A stretch of DNA of 64,000 nucleotides from Heterocephalus glaber (GCF_000247695.1 NW_004624743.1:7605396-7669395), one strand, 5' to 3'. Positions 33,901-46,039 are shown, counted from the first letter of the stretch. The notes: a model not told the origin generated them from the letters alone. Made by a program: numbers and translations.

Positions 33901-34299
33901 TCATGTATATTTAGTAAAATCATGAGCACAAAAAGGAAAGACTATGCCAATGTAGAGACCCAGCATGCCTATCAGTTAATAGGTTATACCATATAATGTG
34001 CACAACTACAGTCGTGTTTCTGAATATGATCAAAATTGAGCCAGGAACCAAGTCAGGGAAAAGGTGAAGTGGAACTTTGAGTTCCTTGTTTCTCTCATAC
34101 TTAGCTAAAGAATGATCTAGGACACTTAATAATTTTCTTCCTCTTCTGGAATTTCTGTGTTGGTGATATGGGGAAACTTTATATACCATAAGGTATGGTG
34201 AGGTAGGGAATTCTGCCCATCTTTACTCTCAGTGTCTGATATGGCAGCTGACATATTGTAAGCACTCTATAAAAATTTGTTGGATACATGAACAGACAA

Positions 34300-35800
34300 A
34301 GCTACAAATCTGACAACTTGAACAGGTTCCAATTTGAACACCTTGAACAAGGTCTAATTTTGCATAGCCTAGAGCTTTACTGGGGATCCTCTTTAAAACA
34401 ATTTGAAATTCTCCATTTAAAAATTGTATACAAAAGTAAATGTTTACTTAAAATGAGAAGAAATCATAAATTATAAATTAAAAATTTTTTCCTAGTTTTG
34501 AAATCATTTTTTAAAATGATAGTTCCACAAACACAGCAGAATCAAGAAAAATAAGGTTAGATTTTTATTCGCTAATTGCTTGGCACACTTCTGTAGTACT
34601 TTTCTCCCTGCGTTTTCTCTCTTTACTGTTTTACATTTCTTCAGACTGGAAAAATAATTACACACTATATTCTGGCCATGTGTAATTTAAGTTTGGTGTC
34701 CCCTCCCACTATCTACTTAACTTCCAGTGCAGGATAAAATGGGACACAGCCACATCCTAATATATAACCTTAGGCACTGCAGCTTTCCTGGTGTGCTGGC
34801 ACAGTGAGAGAATGCATTCTTAAAGACTTTTCTGACTTAAAGATTGATGCAAGAAAAGTTAACTATTCTCACATTGAAGCACCTAAATATAATTCTTCCA
34901 AATCCACACTAAATGAATTCCCCAACTTACTTGCCCTCTGGCCAAATCCCAAAATTATTGACAGCTACCCATTGTCACCTGTCTTGGGATATATAGATGT
35001 AGAACAGAAGAATTCAGAGAAAATGCAAAGGGGTAAAGTTGTTATTTTAAAAAATAATAAATTGAAAAATTTTAAATTATGATTTACATTTTAAGGGTAT
35101 TTTTGAAAGGATAAACATGTGTATCAATATATACATATATTCACTTATGTACAAAGAGGATATCACTGTAAAGCTTGTAGAAAATTTGAAAATTTGCAGG
35201 TGCTCCTGGAGAAAGGATTTTGAGTCTAGAGAATGGGAAGAGGGGAGTAAGGTTTCCCTCCACTGTCTGGATTCTTGTAACTTTTGAAGTTTTTATTATT
35301 TTTGTTGATTTTTTCTTTACTATTTTTAGGCATTACTTAGTCACATTACAAAAGAAAGAGAAAATAATAATTAGGTTATCTTTTTAGGATACAAAAGAAA
35401 AGCATAAAATATTTCACCTTGCAACCAACTCTTTTTATACCTGCTGTTTACCTATAAACTAAAAAAGATAGTGTCTAGTAATAGGCTTGAATGTTTAATA
35501 TTTTGTTTAGAATCATATTATCCTGCTTTTAAAAGAAGTTCTGTTTTTTAATTTATTGGAAAGAGCTTCTCTCATATTTCCTAAAACATGATTTCTTCCT
35601 TAAATATTTTGTTAACATTCACCAATGAAACAATTTAGGTCTAGAGGTTTCATTGTGGGAAAGTTTTTAACATTCAATTTTTTCAATTGGAGGACTATTC
35701 TGATTTTTTGTTTCATTTTTTGTAAGTTATATTTTTTAAAGAATTTGTGCCTTTCATCTATTGTAATAAAGATAATAATATTCTTTTACTATGCATTTAA
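34300..35800. other. Unassigned AT-rich sequence
   Basis: No repeat family was recognised with confidence. The plus-strand frame at 34804-35082 (92 residues, Lys/Asn/Ser-rich, no recognisable domain) is one of the longer non-repeat frames in the window; it could be chance or a decayed exon. Confidence 0.35.
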
Positions 35801-35810
35801 TATCTTGGCA

Positions 35811-35880
35811 TTCTCTCTCTCTCTCTTTCTCGCTCTCTCTCTCTCCCTCCCTCCCTCCCTCCCTCCCTCTCTGTTTCTCC
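35811..35880 (+). repeat. Pyrimidine microsatellite (CT)n then (CCCT)n
   Basis: A run of ctctctctctct with minor interruptions passes into repeated ccct units. The strand is purely pyrimidine, so triplex-type structure and length variation are plausible. Confidence 0.9.
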
Positions 35881-36595
35881 TCCATCTATCTCTAGAAAGT
35901 TTATGAAAGTCATTTTGGGCCATTTCATTGCTTTTTGTTCTTATTTTTAGTATTTCTTTTTCCACTGATTTTTTATTTTGCTTTCTTTTTCTAGCTTCCT
36001 AACTTGAAACTTAAATTACTGTTTTTGTAACTTTTTTATTTCTAAATATGAATTTAGAAATACAATACAATATAATGACATTAATCATTGGAAATCTGTA
36101 CCTTTACATAATCTCTCTTGGTTCTTATTTTTGCCCCATTCCCCAATCCCTTCTTTCAACCCCTCCACCCCTCACTATTTACAAAGACTTTATTTCCATT
36201 TTTTTCATTTTCTCATATTAATTTCATTCCCTTCTTTTCTTTTCCCTACCCCTCCCACTTCCCCTTCCCCTTTGGACCTTTTCTTCCTATTTCACATTAT
36301 CTGTTATACCTTTTGATCCTTATTTACACTTTCAGTTTCTCATACCACAGAAACTATGTGGTATTTACGCCTCTGTCCTATTTCTTTCACTTAAGAGTAT
36401 CGCCTCAATATGCATCCATTTAGCTATAAATGTCTCTAATTTCTCATTCTATATGGCTAGGTAGTACTCCATTTTATTTTTATAAAACAACAACAACAAC
36501 AACCACATATTCTTTATCCAGTCTCCAGTTGATGGGCAATTGGGCTGTTTCCAAGCTTTAGCTATTACAAACTGTGCCGCTATGAACATGGGTGC

Positions 36596-37190
36596 TCATA
36601 TATCTCTGTGGTATGATTCTTTTAATTCTTTTGGGAAGATACCCAGCAAGGAACTACCTGGGTCGAATTGGACATCCAATCCTAGTTCTTTGAGGTATCT
36701 CCTTACCGATTTCCACAGTGGTTGCACCAGTCTGCACTCCCACCAACAGTGGAGAAGGGTTCCTTTCTCCCCACACCCCCACCAGCATTTGTTATTGGTT
36801 GCTTTCATGATAGCAGGCATTCTTTCTGGAGTGAGGTGGAATCTCAGCTTTGTTTTCATTTGTATCTCTTGAATGATTAGGGATGTTGAACAGTTTTTCA
36901 TATGTTTATTTGCTATTTCTACTTCTTTGTCTGAGAAATGTCTGTTCATTTCAGATGCCCATTTTTGGATTGGGTCTTTAAATTTGGGAGGTCTGATTTT
37001 TTTAAAGTTCTTTATAGATTCTGGATAGTAGACCTTTGAGGAACAGCTGGTAAAAATTTTTTCCCACATTGTGGGTTGTCCCTTCATGCTGTTGGTGGTT
37101 TCTCTTGCTTCTGCAGAAGCTTTTTAATAAGAAGAGATCCCACTTGTTGATTGTTTGTACTAGTTCATGGGCAACTGAGGTTTTGGTCAT
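36596..37190 (-). pseudogene. L1 ORF2 C-terminal domain remnant
   Basis: Minus-strand frame 36596-37087 (163 residues) carries the cysteine-rich domain of L1 ORF2: 'CWWGCGEKGTLLHCWWEC' followed by 'LVQPLWKSV'. Upstream, 'WASEMNRHFSDKEVEIANKH' is the conserved segment before it. The 62-residue frame 37002-37190, in another frame, holds the preceding segment ('KWDLFLLKSFC'), so a frameshift lies between them near 37090. The protein would act in L1 target-primed reverse transcription; this copy is broken. Confidence 0.9.
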
Positions 37191-37673
37191 AAAATCTTTT
37201 CCTACACCGATGTCTTCAAGATTTCTACCTGACCTTTATTCCAGCCAGTTCAGTGTTTCTATTTTAATATTTAGATTTTTAATCCATTTTGATTTTAGTT
37301 TAGTGCATGGTGAGAGATATAGGTCTAGTTTTAATCTTTGGCAAGTTGAGACCCAATTTTTCCACCACCATTTATTAAAGAGGCTATCATTCCTTCAGTG
37401 AGGGTCTTTGGCTCCTTTGTCAATGATGAGATGGCCAAGTGTGTCTGGCATTGATTCTGCATCTTCTAATCTGTCCTACTGGTCCTCAGGTCTGTTTCTT
37501 TGCCAGTACCATGCTATTTTTATCACAGTAGCTTTGCAGTATAGTTTCAAGTTGGAGGTTGTAATACCTCCTGCCATGTCTCTGCTACCTAGAATTGCTT
37601 TTGCTATTCTGGGTCTCTTCTTGTTCCAAATGAATTTTTGGATTATTTTCTAAAGGTCCATGAATTATGCTGC

Positions 37674-38193
37674 TCAAATTTCAATTGGGATTGCATTGAA
37701 TCTGTATAGCAGTTTTGGAAGTATGGCCATTACAAAAACTATATTGAACAGGAGTGGTGATAGTGGACATCCTGGTCTTATTCTTGATTTTAGTGTGAAG
37801 GATTTCAGTTGCTGACCATTTAGCATGATATTGGGTGTTGGTTTTTCATAGATGGCTTTTATTAGATTGAGGTAGAGACCCTCTATTCCAATTTTTTGTA
37901 TGGTTTTTATCATAAATGCATGTTGGATTTTGTTGAAATGATTTTTCTGCCTCTATTGAGATGATCATTTGGTTTTTGTCCCTGGCTCCATTGATATAGT
38001 GTATTACATTTAATGATTTGCATATGTTGAACCATCCCTGCATCCCTGGGATGAATCCCACTTGGTCAGGGTGTATGATCTTCTGCATTCTATTTACCAG
38101 TATCTTATTAAGGATTTTTGCATCTATGTTCATTAGTGAGATTGCCCTATAGTTCTCTTTTTCAGTTGGGTCTTTCTCTGCTTTGGGGATCAA
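37674..38193 (-). pseudogene. L1 ORF2 reverse-transcriptase remnant lacking the catalytic box
   Basis: The frame 37846-38193 encodes the N-terminal reverse transcriptase part ('[20 protein letters not shown]', '[20 protein letters not shown]'). A frameshift near 37940 leads to frame 37674-37913, which holds '[12 protein letters not shown]'. Immediately after that motif the frame jumps to '[16 protein letters not shown]', which normally lies well over a hundred residues downstream. The FADD/YADD-type catalytic box that should fall between them is missing. The jump (about 37727-37745) keeps the frame. Confidence 0.85.
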
Positions 38194-38749
38194 GGTGATG
38201 CTTGAGTCCAGGAATGAATTTGGGAGTATTGGCTGCCTTCCATTTTCACTGAAGGGTTTAAACAGTGACTGTAATTCCTCTCTAAGTGTCTTGTAGAATT
38301 CAGCAGTGAAGCCATCAGGACCTGGGCTTTTCTTAGTTGGTAAGGTTTAAATTACATTTTCAATTTCATTGATTGATATTCAGTTGTTTAGAAGTTTTAG
38401 GTCTTCTTTGTTCAACTTTGGTAATTCGTACATATCTAGGAATCTGTCCATTTCTTCTGTGTTTTCCATCTTATTGGTGTATAGGTTCTCGAAGTAGGTA
38501 TTGATGATCCTCTGGATTTCTGCTGGGTCCATTGTAATTTCATCCTTTTCATTCCTAATTGCATGGATTTGGGCCTTTTCTTTCTTTTTTCTGATAAGAT
38601 TGGCTAAGGGTTTGTCAACTGTGGCTTTTTGAAATAATTCACTAGTAGATCTGTGTTTTTTAATGGATCACTACTTGCTCTGAAATCTGCTATTGGTGAA
38701 ATCATAAATCATACTATTGATGATGATGATGGTGATGTGTGTGTGTAAT

Positions 38750-39930
38750 ACTTAGATTGTTGGTAAGAAAATGAATAAGCAACATCTTCACATTGTCATC
38801 CTCCTCATGAAATCTAGACACATATCAAAAACTGGGATGCAGTAAAGGTGGGAAAAACAATGCTCCTTTAATGCACTTGAGCCTTAATTTTGACCTCTGG
38901 AGCTCTTGGAAAGGAGCAATTTTTCTGTTGCCTTCCTGATATCCTTGATAGCTCTAAACTCTACAAGATCTTGTCCTTTCTTCTATGGAGCAATATAAGA
39001 TTTTATTTATTCAGGAGCAGTGACACCATTCATCTGACCTCATTCAATATTCCAGGTTAATCTTTCCTCTTACTCTTCCAGGATGCTTACATAAGAAGAG
39101 TAAATTCCAAAATTAACTGTGTTCAGAGCAAAGCAGGGCTGGGCAAAGCATAGCCAACTACTTGCACAGAATCAGAGACCAAGCAAATTCTCCAGTTCTT
39201 ATTTCCTGAGGACCAAAAGCAGCTCTGTGTTCTTGCCCTAGGGCTCACCCTCAGTGCCTTCCAGGTAAAACTGCCTTCTCTTCCTTTTCTAATCAGGGAA
39301 AAGGTGACTGGATTGAGTTGTGTTTCACCTGAAGTATTTTGGCCCCTTATCTGAACCAGTCATTACATTTTGAGGCAATTGTAACTAAAACTGCTATAAT
39401 GATCTGACAAAAGACCTGTTCCTCCAACATTACTAGTCATTAACTCTCCAAGACATGATGTGACATGCCACAGCCCTCAGACAATTCATCCAGGAGTCTC
39501 TTCCTGACAAATATAATCCCTCCTCACCTTTGTTCGTGACAGTTTTATTTCTTCCATAGTGTCAAACTCCCAGTTTTTCCAAGTCCGCACTCCCTCATTG
39601 GACCAAGGGACTTTTTCACTTCAAAAGGAAGTGGTACTTTCCTTTCACTTTTGATTGTGTCTTACTTTAATCATTTTTCCCCGAATAGTAGTTTTAAGCA
39701 GATATATCTTTAAAGTAGCAAGGCTTGATATGTACTAATACCTGTTTTCTTTTTCATTATTTTGCTGCAAGTTTTACAGTTTAAAGTATGAGAATCTTGT
39801 AATCATATCACTACATCAAGTTCAGTATATACAAATAAAAGTTTATTCCACAGATATAATGTCAGAAAAGATGAAGACTAACAATTGAGATATTTGCCTG
39901 AATGAAAAAGAAAAGCAGGATTTTCAGTTA
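38750..39930. other. Unassigned non-coding sequence
   Basis: A small GATGAT/GTGT-rich simple repeat precedes it (38715-38747). The rest shows no repeat or coding signal that I recognise. Confidence 0.4.
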
Positions 39931-39939
39931 CTAGGTTTT

Positions 39940-40035
39940 TTTTCTTTTCTTTTTTTGGGGGGGAAACTGGAGATTGAACTCAGGACCTTGCATTTGCCAA
40001 GCAGATGCAGCGCCACTGAGCTAAATCCCCACCTC
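39940..40035 (-). mobile_element. ID SINE, reverse orientation
   Basis: A T-rich run and a G run are followed by 'aaactggagattgaactcag' and 'cgccactgagctaaatcccc', a reverse-oriented ID SINE with a mutated tail junction. Confidence 0.8.
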
Positions 40036-40039
40036 AACT

Positions 40040-41185
40040 ACTTTTTAACTCTTAGCTTTAAGCAACTTTGCTTTGCTTGCCTAGGAAATCACCAAATACA
40101 TTCTTTCATAAAAAATAGGACCATTTCTTCAGAATATCTCTTCTTTTTCCTCCAAAGATTAAACCAATGAAAAACTAATTAAACTGATACAAAATCTCTC
40201 CAAAGACTTTTCTTCAACTAGTTGCCGTTAACTATAATCTAAATGAAGGTTCTGAACAGTAGTAAAATAGAATATGGTTTTGTTTTAACTTGAGATTGAC
40301 TAAGCAAACATTACAGGAGTGCACGGGCAACTAAGCTATTGGACATAAGGAGAAGATAGATAGCAGAGAGTCTGATGGCCTCCTAGTAGCTGAAATGGCA
40401 GCCTGAAAAATGGTCAAGAAAAGTCATTCAAGTGATGTTCAGAAGCTGGCTAAATATAGACTCTTGAGTTGGACTCAGATTCTCTCCAGACTCCCTTCTC
40501 TGTAGGGAAGTTCCATAAGATAGAGTTTATCAAGGGCAGTGCAATGCATTCTACACAATACACGGGAGCTTTTATAACGAAGTCCAAAGTATCTAAGACC
40601 AAAAAAACCAAAGGGTAAAACTAAGAAAGGAAAAGATGAAAAACTAAGAAAGGTAGAAAGAGGTAGGAAATTGAACATTTTGTTTAAGAAAGAAAGGACT
40701 GTTGCTCTCTGTTGAAACATTCACATGGAATAGAACACAGGGCTTAGCCACATAGTAATGAGAGCAGAATGGATAAACTGAGGAAATGAAAAAGATCACA
40801 TCTGAGGTCTAAGTGATGGGTGTTGCCAAGAGAGGTGAAGCTAAGGGACAGGAAATCGCCTGGGGGAGACAGAGGCTACGGATCAGTGGGTACAAGCTGG
40901 TGGACTCATAAATAGCATCTAAAATTAACTACTAACCTCTAGGTAACATTCAGCTCTTCAATTGCAGAGGAAACCCATATTTTGAGGCTCTAAGTACTTT
41001 CTTCTGCTAAAAGTGTTGTCAGATGTTCTCTGCTTCCCCTATACATACAATTTTTTAAAAATAATGTTCTGAATTATGAGCTAGAATGCTTATTTATTAC
41101 CTTGTAATTATTTTAGACTGTGTTTTTTTCTAATTGTTCCATGTAGTCCATATTTCTTTTTGGTTCTTTCTTAATTGTATTTTCA
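40040..41185. other. Unassigned non-coding sequence
   Basis: No repeat family or gene recognised. The minus-strand frame 40475-40720 (81 residues) is Phe/Leu/Ser-rich without a recognisable motif. Confidence 0.35.
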
Positions 41186-41189
41186 GTAC

Positions 41190-41370
41190 CTCCAGGACTG
41201 GGCAGATATTATGCAATGCTTAAGGCTGATATATGTGGGTATAATTCGTAGTCTCTCTTATCTTGGAGCCTTGAGCAAATTGTTAACCTCTCCAAACTTC
41301 AGTTTTTTTACATATAAAATAAAAATAACAAGAATACCTTTTTCATAGAGTTGTATTAAGGAATAATCAT
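41190..41370 (+). mobile_element. MIR SINE
   Basis: The blocks 'ttggagccttgagcaaattg', 'ttaacctctccaaacttcag' and 'tcatagagttgtattaagga' follow the MIR core and 3' part. Confidence 0.65.
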
Positions 41371-41639
41371 CTAAACCTAATAAAATTATATAATACAAAT
41401 AAAATGTTTTCATTTTGTCCTAAAAAGCACAGCATTTGAATTTGCTGATGTTAAATTAGGACATGCCACTGTATTTTCTTCTATGCTTTTAGCCTTTTTG
41501 TAAAAGCTATTATGTATTGTATAGAATGGATTGTATTTGCCTGTTATCACATCACATGAAAAGTTCAAGGCTAATTTTAATGAAATTTAAGGTTATGTTC
41601 AGTATGGTCCAATTGTCGTGAAAGATCCCAAACCATATC

Positions 41640-41815
41640 AGGGTGTAGTTGTCATACCTGTAACCCAGCTACTCAGGAAGATGAGGCGGAGGGATCACAA
41701 GTCGAAGGCCTGCCTGGGCAACTTAGTGAGATCGTGCCTCAAAATAAAATTTTACAAAGGCAGTGGCACATACAGTCCTAGCCTTTCATGGAACTAATCC
41801 CCAGTACCACAAAAT
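41640..41815 (+). mobile_element. B1-ID composite SINE
   Basis: The B1 part reads 'cagggtgtagttgtcatacc', 'ctactcaggaagatgaggcg' and 'gatcgtgcctcaaaataaaa'. The ID-like part is degraded (ggcagtggcacatacagtcc ... aatccccagtaccac). Confidence 0.75.
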
Positions 41816-43150
41816 TTTCTTTCCCAAATGCAGTGATCTGTCCATGTAGCTGAAACTAAAGCACAATGTGATATCCATGTATACTCACTAGTGGAGGCAT
41901 ATGACAGGGAGCAATATGCTACAGGAAAGAACGAATAAGCAGTGGTTTTTAAAGGTTGAGGATTGTAAGTGGAAACTGATTTGCAATTGGCTGCTTACCC
42001 CTGGAGTAACTCTAGATATCTACTCCAGAGAAAGCAACAGCAGCAAACTATTTCTTCATATGACAATGCATTCGTTATGAGGATATGAATATGGGAAATA
42101 AAACCTAGTATGTTAGGCAGGTGAACATTACTTCCATAACTCTAAAAAATTGCAAATACAAAGGCAAGGAGAAGTAGACAGGATTACTGTTCATCCAGAA
42201 ACTGTCAGTGCCTGCCGCTGTGGTCTGTGCTCCCAGAACCTCTGCATCCCCTTCTGTCCCATCCCTCAAACTGGCTAAGATACCTGAAAGCAGTGCCTGT
42301 GTTGAAGTTGAATGGCAATAAGTGTAGCTGATTCATACAATAAACTGGAAAGAGCGATCCAAAGAAGAAAATGTATACAGTGAGTGAAGACATGTAACAT
42401 TCACTTGATCTACAATAGCATTTCTAGAGAATGTATATGTGTTTATTTATCACATATATAGTATAATATCCATAAATATATTCACTAGGCAATCAATAGG
42501 ACATATTTAAAGTAAATTATATGGTACATGATCAAAACCTATCATGTCATATTTTTATTTAGTGCGTCCCAATGCTCTAAAGATTACTGAATGGAAGCAA
42601 GCTGATAAGCTGCAGGCAATCTCTGGAAAACCGAGCAAAAGCCTTCATTAGAAATCTTCTGGGAATAGAAGTAAACCCAAATGACTTAAGTCTACTTGTT
42701 TGCATAGCTGCTGTTATTAAGTTAAAATGCATCAGATGGTTTTTACATTTTTGATTTAGAATATTGAACAGAATTTCTTGGTTTCAAATGTGGAGCGTCT
42801 TCTATAAAGTATTCTTAAAGTAAAACAGAATACTTAATTGTGTAAATAACAATGATAGATCCTGGTGTTTCATTCCCTTGTTTTATCTGTTTGGTGATAA
42901 ATGAAGGATTTTAGTCCTTTAAAAGTACTACCGGTAAATTAATTTTTTAAAGTAATTGTATTTTTCACTTTTATGTGCTTTCAGAAAGCAAGCAAACTAT
43001 TGGTTTTATGAGGTATTTCTTAACCTTATTATCATGTTACAAATGTAGTGTTAAATGTATTAGTTGTGTCATGAATACTTGAAAATTATTTTAAATGAGT
43101 GATGAAATAGGCTACAAGGTATGACCAAAACTATGGTGACTGCTTAAAAA
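41816..43150. other. Unassigned non-coding sequence
   Basis: No repeat family or gene recognised. The segment around 42560-42720 looks less repeat-like and could be unique conserved sequence, but I have no direct evidence. Confidence 0.35.
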
Positions 43151-43156
43151 AAAATG

Positions 43157-43560
43157 ATTACAGTAAAAAATACATTGCTATTAATCCCCCTCAGGATTCT
43201 CCCTCTACATTTGAACACACTTACCACATGTTCTTGCTACTTTTCTGCAGCAGTCCCAGAAGTTCACTTTCAGGAGTGTCTTTAGTTGTGCTGGCATAGC
43301 TGCCTGGATGTCCTGAATCATTTCAAAACATTTACCTTTCATGGTCATTTGAATTTCAGGAAGGGGCAGAAATCACATCCTGCCATGATGTTTTTATGAG
43401 CCTGCCTTTCTGTTGGAACAGTCACTGTATATTTTATCACACCTCCTAAAGACATGAAAGAGGACTTTGAGAACTGCTTCAGAAAGTGGCAAAAAATGAT
43501 GGATTAAATGTGTTCCAAGGGGGATTAATGGCAATGTATCTTTTACTGTAATAAATTTTA
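43157..43560. mobile_element. Mariner-derived element with long inverted repeats, copy 2
   Basis: The left arm starts 'ttacagtaaaaaatacattg' and the right arm ends 'ttttactgtaataaatttta', near-exact reverse complements at the tips. Inside each arm is a mariner-type transposase C-terminal remnant: the right arm on the plus strand has 'gaaagaggactttgagaact' followed by 'gcttcagaaagtggcaa' (the 'EDF.NCFRKW' segment). The left arm has the same block inverted ('ctttctgcagcagt'-like with 'tggatgtcctgaatcatttc'). The centre carries 'tttcatggtcatttgaattt', as in copy 1. Overall length is similar to copy 1. Confidence 0.7.
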
Positions 43561-43647
43561 CAAAAATTTAAACATTATATGTATATTTTCATCACACTTT
43601 GTACTTTTGAAAGAAAGCAAATATACAAAACTAAGGAATGTTCATGT

Positions 43648-43835
43648 TTGCTGGGTACAACGGCATATACCTGTGATCCTAGCTATTCAGAAGGCCAAGG
43701 CAGGAGGATCGCAAGTTCAAGGCCAGCCAGGGGAACTTGGCAAGACCAAAATATAAAACCAGAAATATTAAAAATGGGCGGGTGTTGTAGTATAGCACTC
43801 CTGTATAGCACAACACACAGTACTGCTAAAAAGAA
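43648..43835 (+). mobile_element. B1-ID composite SINE
   Basis: The B1 part reads 'tgctgggtacaacggcatat', 'aggccaaggcaggaggatcg' and 'caagttcaaggccagccagg', then a degraded ID-like end (gcgggtgttgtagtatagca ... acacagtactgct). The 92-residue frame over it (43579-43857) is not a gene. Confidence 0.8.
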
Positions 43836-43904
43836 AATTCATGTTCACTTGCCATAAAATGTAAGCAATATGATTTTGGAAAGAAAAATCAGACTCAGTC
43901 ATAA

Positions 43905-43992
43905 TTTTTTTTTTTTGGCACCAGGGATTGAACTCAGGACCTTGCACTTGTGAGGCAGGTGGTAGAACCACTGAGCTAAATCCCCAGCCCCT
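43905..43992 (-). mobile_element. ID SINE (young type) with target duplication, reverse orientation
   Basis: A poly-T run, ggcaccagggattgaactca and ctgagctaaatccccagccc define a reversed ID SINE. The direct repeat ctcagtcataattttttt lies on both sides. Confidence 0.9.
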
Positions 43993-44011
43993 CAGTCATA
44001 ATTTTTTTAAA

Positions 44012-44880
44012 AAATAAATTATTTGGAGTTAACAATGGGAAGACAATGGAGGCAGTGGCAGAGATCTGGTTGTTCAATATTGTTGCTGTGGAATTTCCCT
44101 CAACACACCATGTGCGAGACATTGTCCTACTGGGCTGTGTGGTATGTGAAGGGCAGCAGTGTCACCTTCCACACCACGTGGACCAGGTGATCCAAGACTT
44201 GAGATGCAGGGATACAGAGATCATCTGTAATTTGACGGAACAGTGAATTACAACAGGAGATTAAAGGGAAAAGAGAAGATATTCTTAGAAAAATAATTTA
44301 CCACTATGAAGAACTGGCATTGAATTAAATTTGAAGTGAAGATTTTGAAAGACCATCCCTAACTCAGCACATGCTGGTAGTCATCTATAACTGTACCTCC
44401 CAAATGGGATTCTAACAGATATGTCAGAGGTTCTTCAGGTGCAAATGAAGTCTCATATAGAGGTGAGTTAGGGGTAGTGGTAAACTAGGTGGTGGCTTTC
44501 AAACATTTTTCTTAAATTTAGAAAATAATGATAAAGAGGAAACAACTATACATGGTATTTCATTCAGACCAAAGGAAGCAGAACTGCTTCAAGCAATGAG
44601 AGTGCTCAACAATCTCAGTATGGTTTCAAGGCTTTGCTGCACAATTTTCGGGCACTGCCCAACACAAGTGATGTGGGGTAAACTAGATCATTTCTTCAGG
44701 ACCTCCATATTCCTTTATCCATGATAAGCCACACTGGACTTTACAAAGATATGCCTTTAGATATTTGAAAATCTCCAAATTAGTCAATACCACCTAAGTG
44801 TATAATTCTTCTCCTCTTCCCCAACATAGCATATTATAATTTTATGAGTGGTTGCCCACATAATGAGTGACTACACATCC
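44012..44880. other. Unassigned sequence, possible decayed pseudogene
   Basis: The plus-strand frame 44046-44246 (66 residues) has a non-biased composition with several Cys and His (for example 'LLGCVVCEGQQCHLPHHVDQ') and lies next to sequence of ordinary codon-like content up to about 44700. I recognise no family. A processed pseudogene is possible, but there is no poly-A tail or target duplication that I can point to. Confidence 0.25.
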
Positions 44881-44884
44881 TAGG

Positions 44885-44992
44885 CTCTTTTTTTCTTTCT
44901 TCTTTCTTTTTTTGGGCGGTACTGGGGATCAAACTCGGGACCTTGCATTTGCGAGCCAGGCAGCAGCACCACTGAGCTAAAGCCCTGACCCC
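44885..44992 (-). mobile_element. ID SINE with target duplication, reverse orientation
   Basis: A T/C-rich run, ggtactggggatcaaactcg and ctgagctaaagccctgaccc define a reversed ID SINE. The flanks catcctaggctctt and catcctaagctctt form a target duplication with one mismatch. Confidence 0.85.
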
Positions 44993-46039
44993 ATCCTAAG
45001 CTCTTACCTGTTACTTTCAAGATTTTTAAACTTATATCAACCTTCCAAAACAGTGTAATTGTTCAGATAGTATTTTTTTCTTATGCATGGCTTTTTTGTT
45101 CAATGAGTAGATTTTTCCAGTAGATTGTTCATTGAGTTATACATGACAAATAAAAATTGTACATACTTAAGATGTGCAATGATGTTTTGATATACATATG
45201 AATTGTGAAATAATTACCATAATCAAACTAATTAATATATCACTTTATATAAGTACTTTTGTGAATATGTGTGATTAGGATATTTGGATTTGCTCTCAGC
45301 AAATTCCAAGTATACAATAAATTATTATTCACTAAAATCACCATGCTATATTTAAGTCTCTAGAGTGCATCCATCTAATCGGTGAAAGTTTGTCCCTTTG
45401 ACTGTCTTCCCATCCCCATCAACACTGGTAACCACTCTGTTACAGTCAGACTTTTTAAGATTTCACAAAGAAGTGAGATCATGTATTTGTTTTCCTGTGC
45501 CTGACTTATTTCATTTGGCATAATGTCCTCAGATTCATCCACCTTGTCACAAGTAACAGGATTTCCTCCTTTCTTTAAGGCTCTACCATGTGTTCATTCA
45601 TCAGATGACTGATACTTAGATCATCTTTATATCATTGTTACTGTGAATAATACTGTGATGAACACAAGAGTGCAGATACTACTTCAAAATAGTGATTTAT
45701 CTGTTTTGGGATATACATGCAGAAGTGAAGTTGCTGGATCATATATCTAGTGGATCTAGTTTTAGTTTTTTGAGGAACTATCACACTGTTTTCCAAGTGG
45801 CTGTACTAATTTACATTCCCACCCACAGAGTATTAAGAGTATTAAGAGTTCCTTTTTCTCTACAGCCTCACCAGCATTTATTTATCTTCTGTCATTTTGA
45901 TGATAACCATTGTATCCTAACTGGAGTGAACTGGAATGAAGTAGAATCTCATAGTTTTGATTTACTTTTTCCTGATAATTAGTAATGGTCAGCATTTTTT
46001 CATATACCTCTTTGCCATTTGCATATTTTATTTTATTTT

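Larger units (their letters stand above)
36030..38640 (-). mobile_element. Young-type L1, 5'-truncated, reverse orientation
   Basis: The low-coordinate end is the L1 3' UTR with its reversed G-rich tract (ccattccccaatcccttctt, then 'ccctaccc...cccctt' blocks). Higher coordinates run back through the ORF2 C-terminal domain and the reverse transcriptase. The element stops within ORF2 upstream of the reverse transcriptase core, near 38640, as usual for 5'-truncated L1. A CAA-rich expansion lies in the 3' UTR at about 36487-36503. Frameshifts and an internal deletion inactivate it. It is closely similar to the copy at 63.3-64.0 kb. Confidence 0.9.

Noticed and set aside
36118..36423. 101-residue plus-strand frame rich in Phe, Pro and Ser
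   Set aside because: It is the antisense shadow of the L1 3' UTR purine-rich tract. The same pattern recurs at 63397-63693 over the other L1 copy.
36540..36872. 110-residue plus-strand frame with Cys and His
   Set aside because: It lies antisense to the L1 ORF2 cysteine-rich domain at 36596-37087, which explains its composition.
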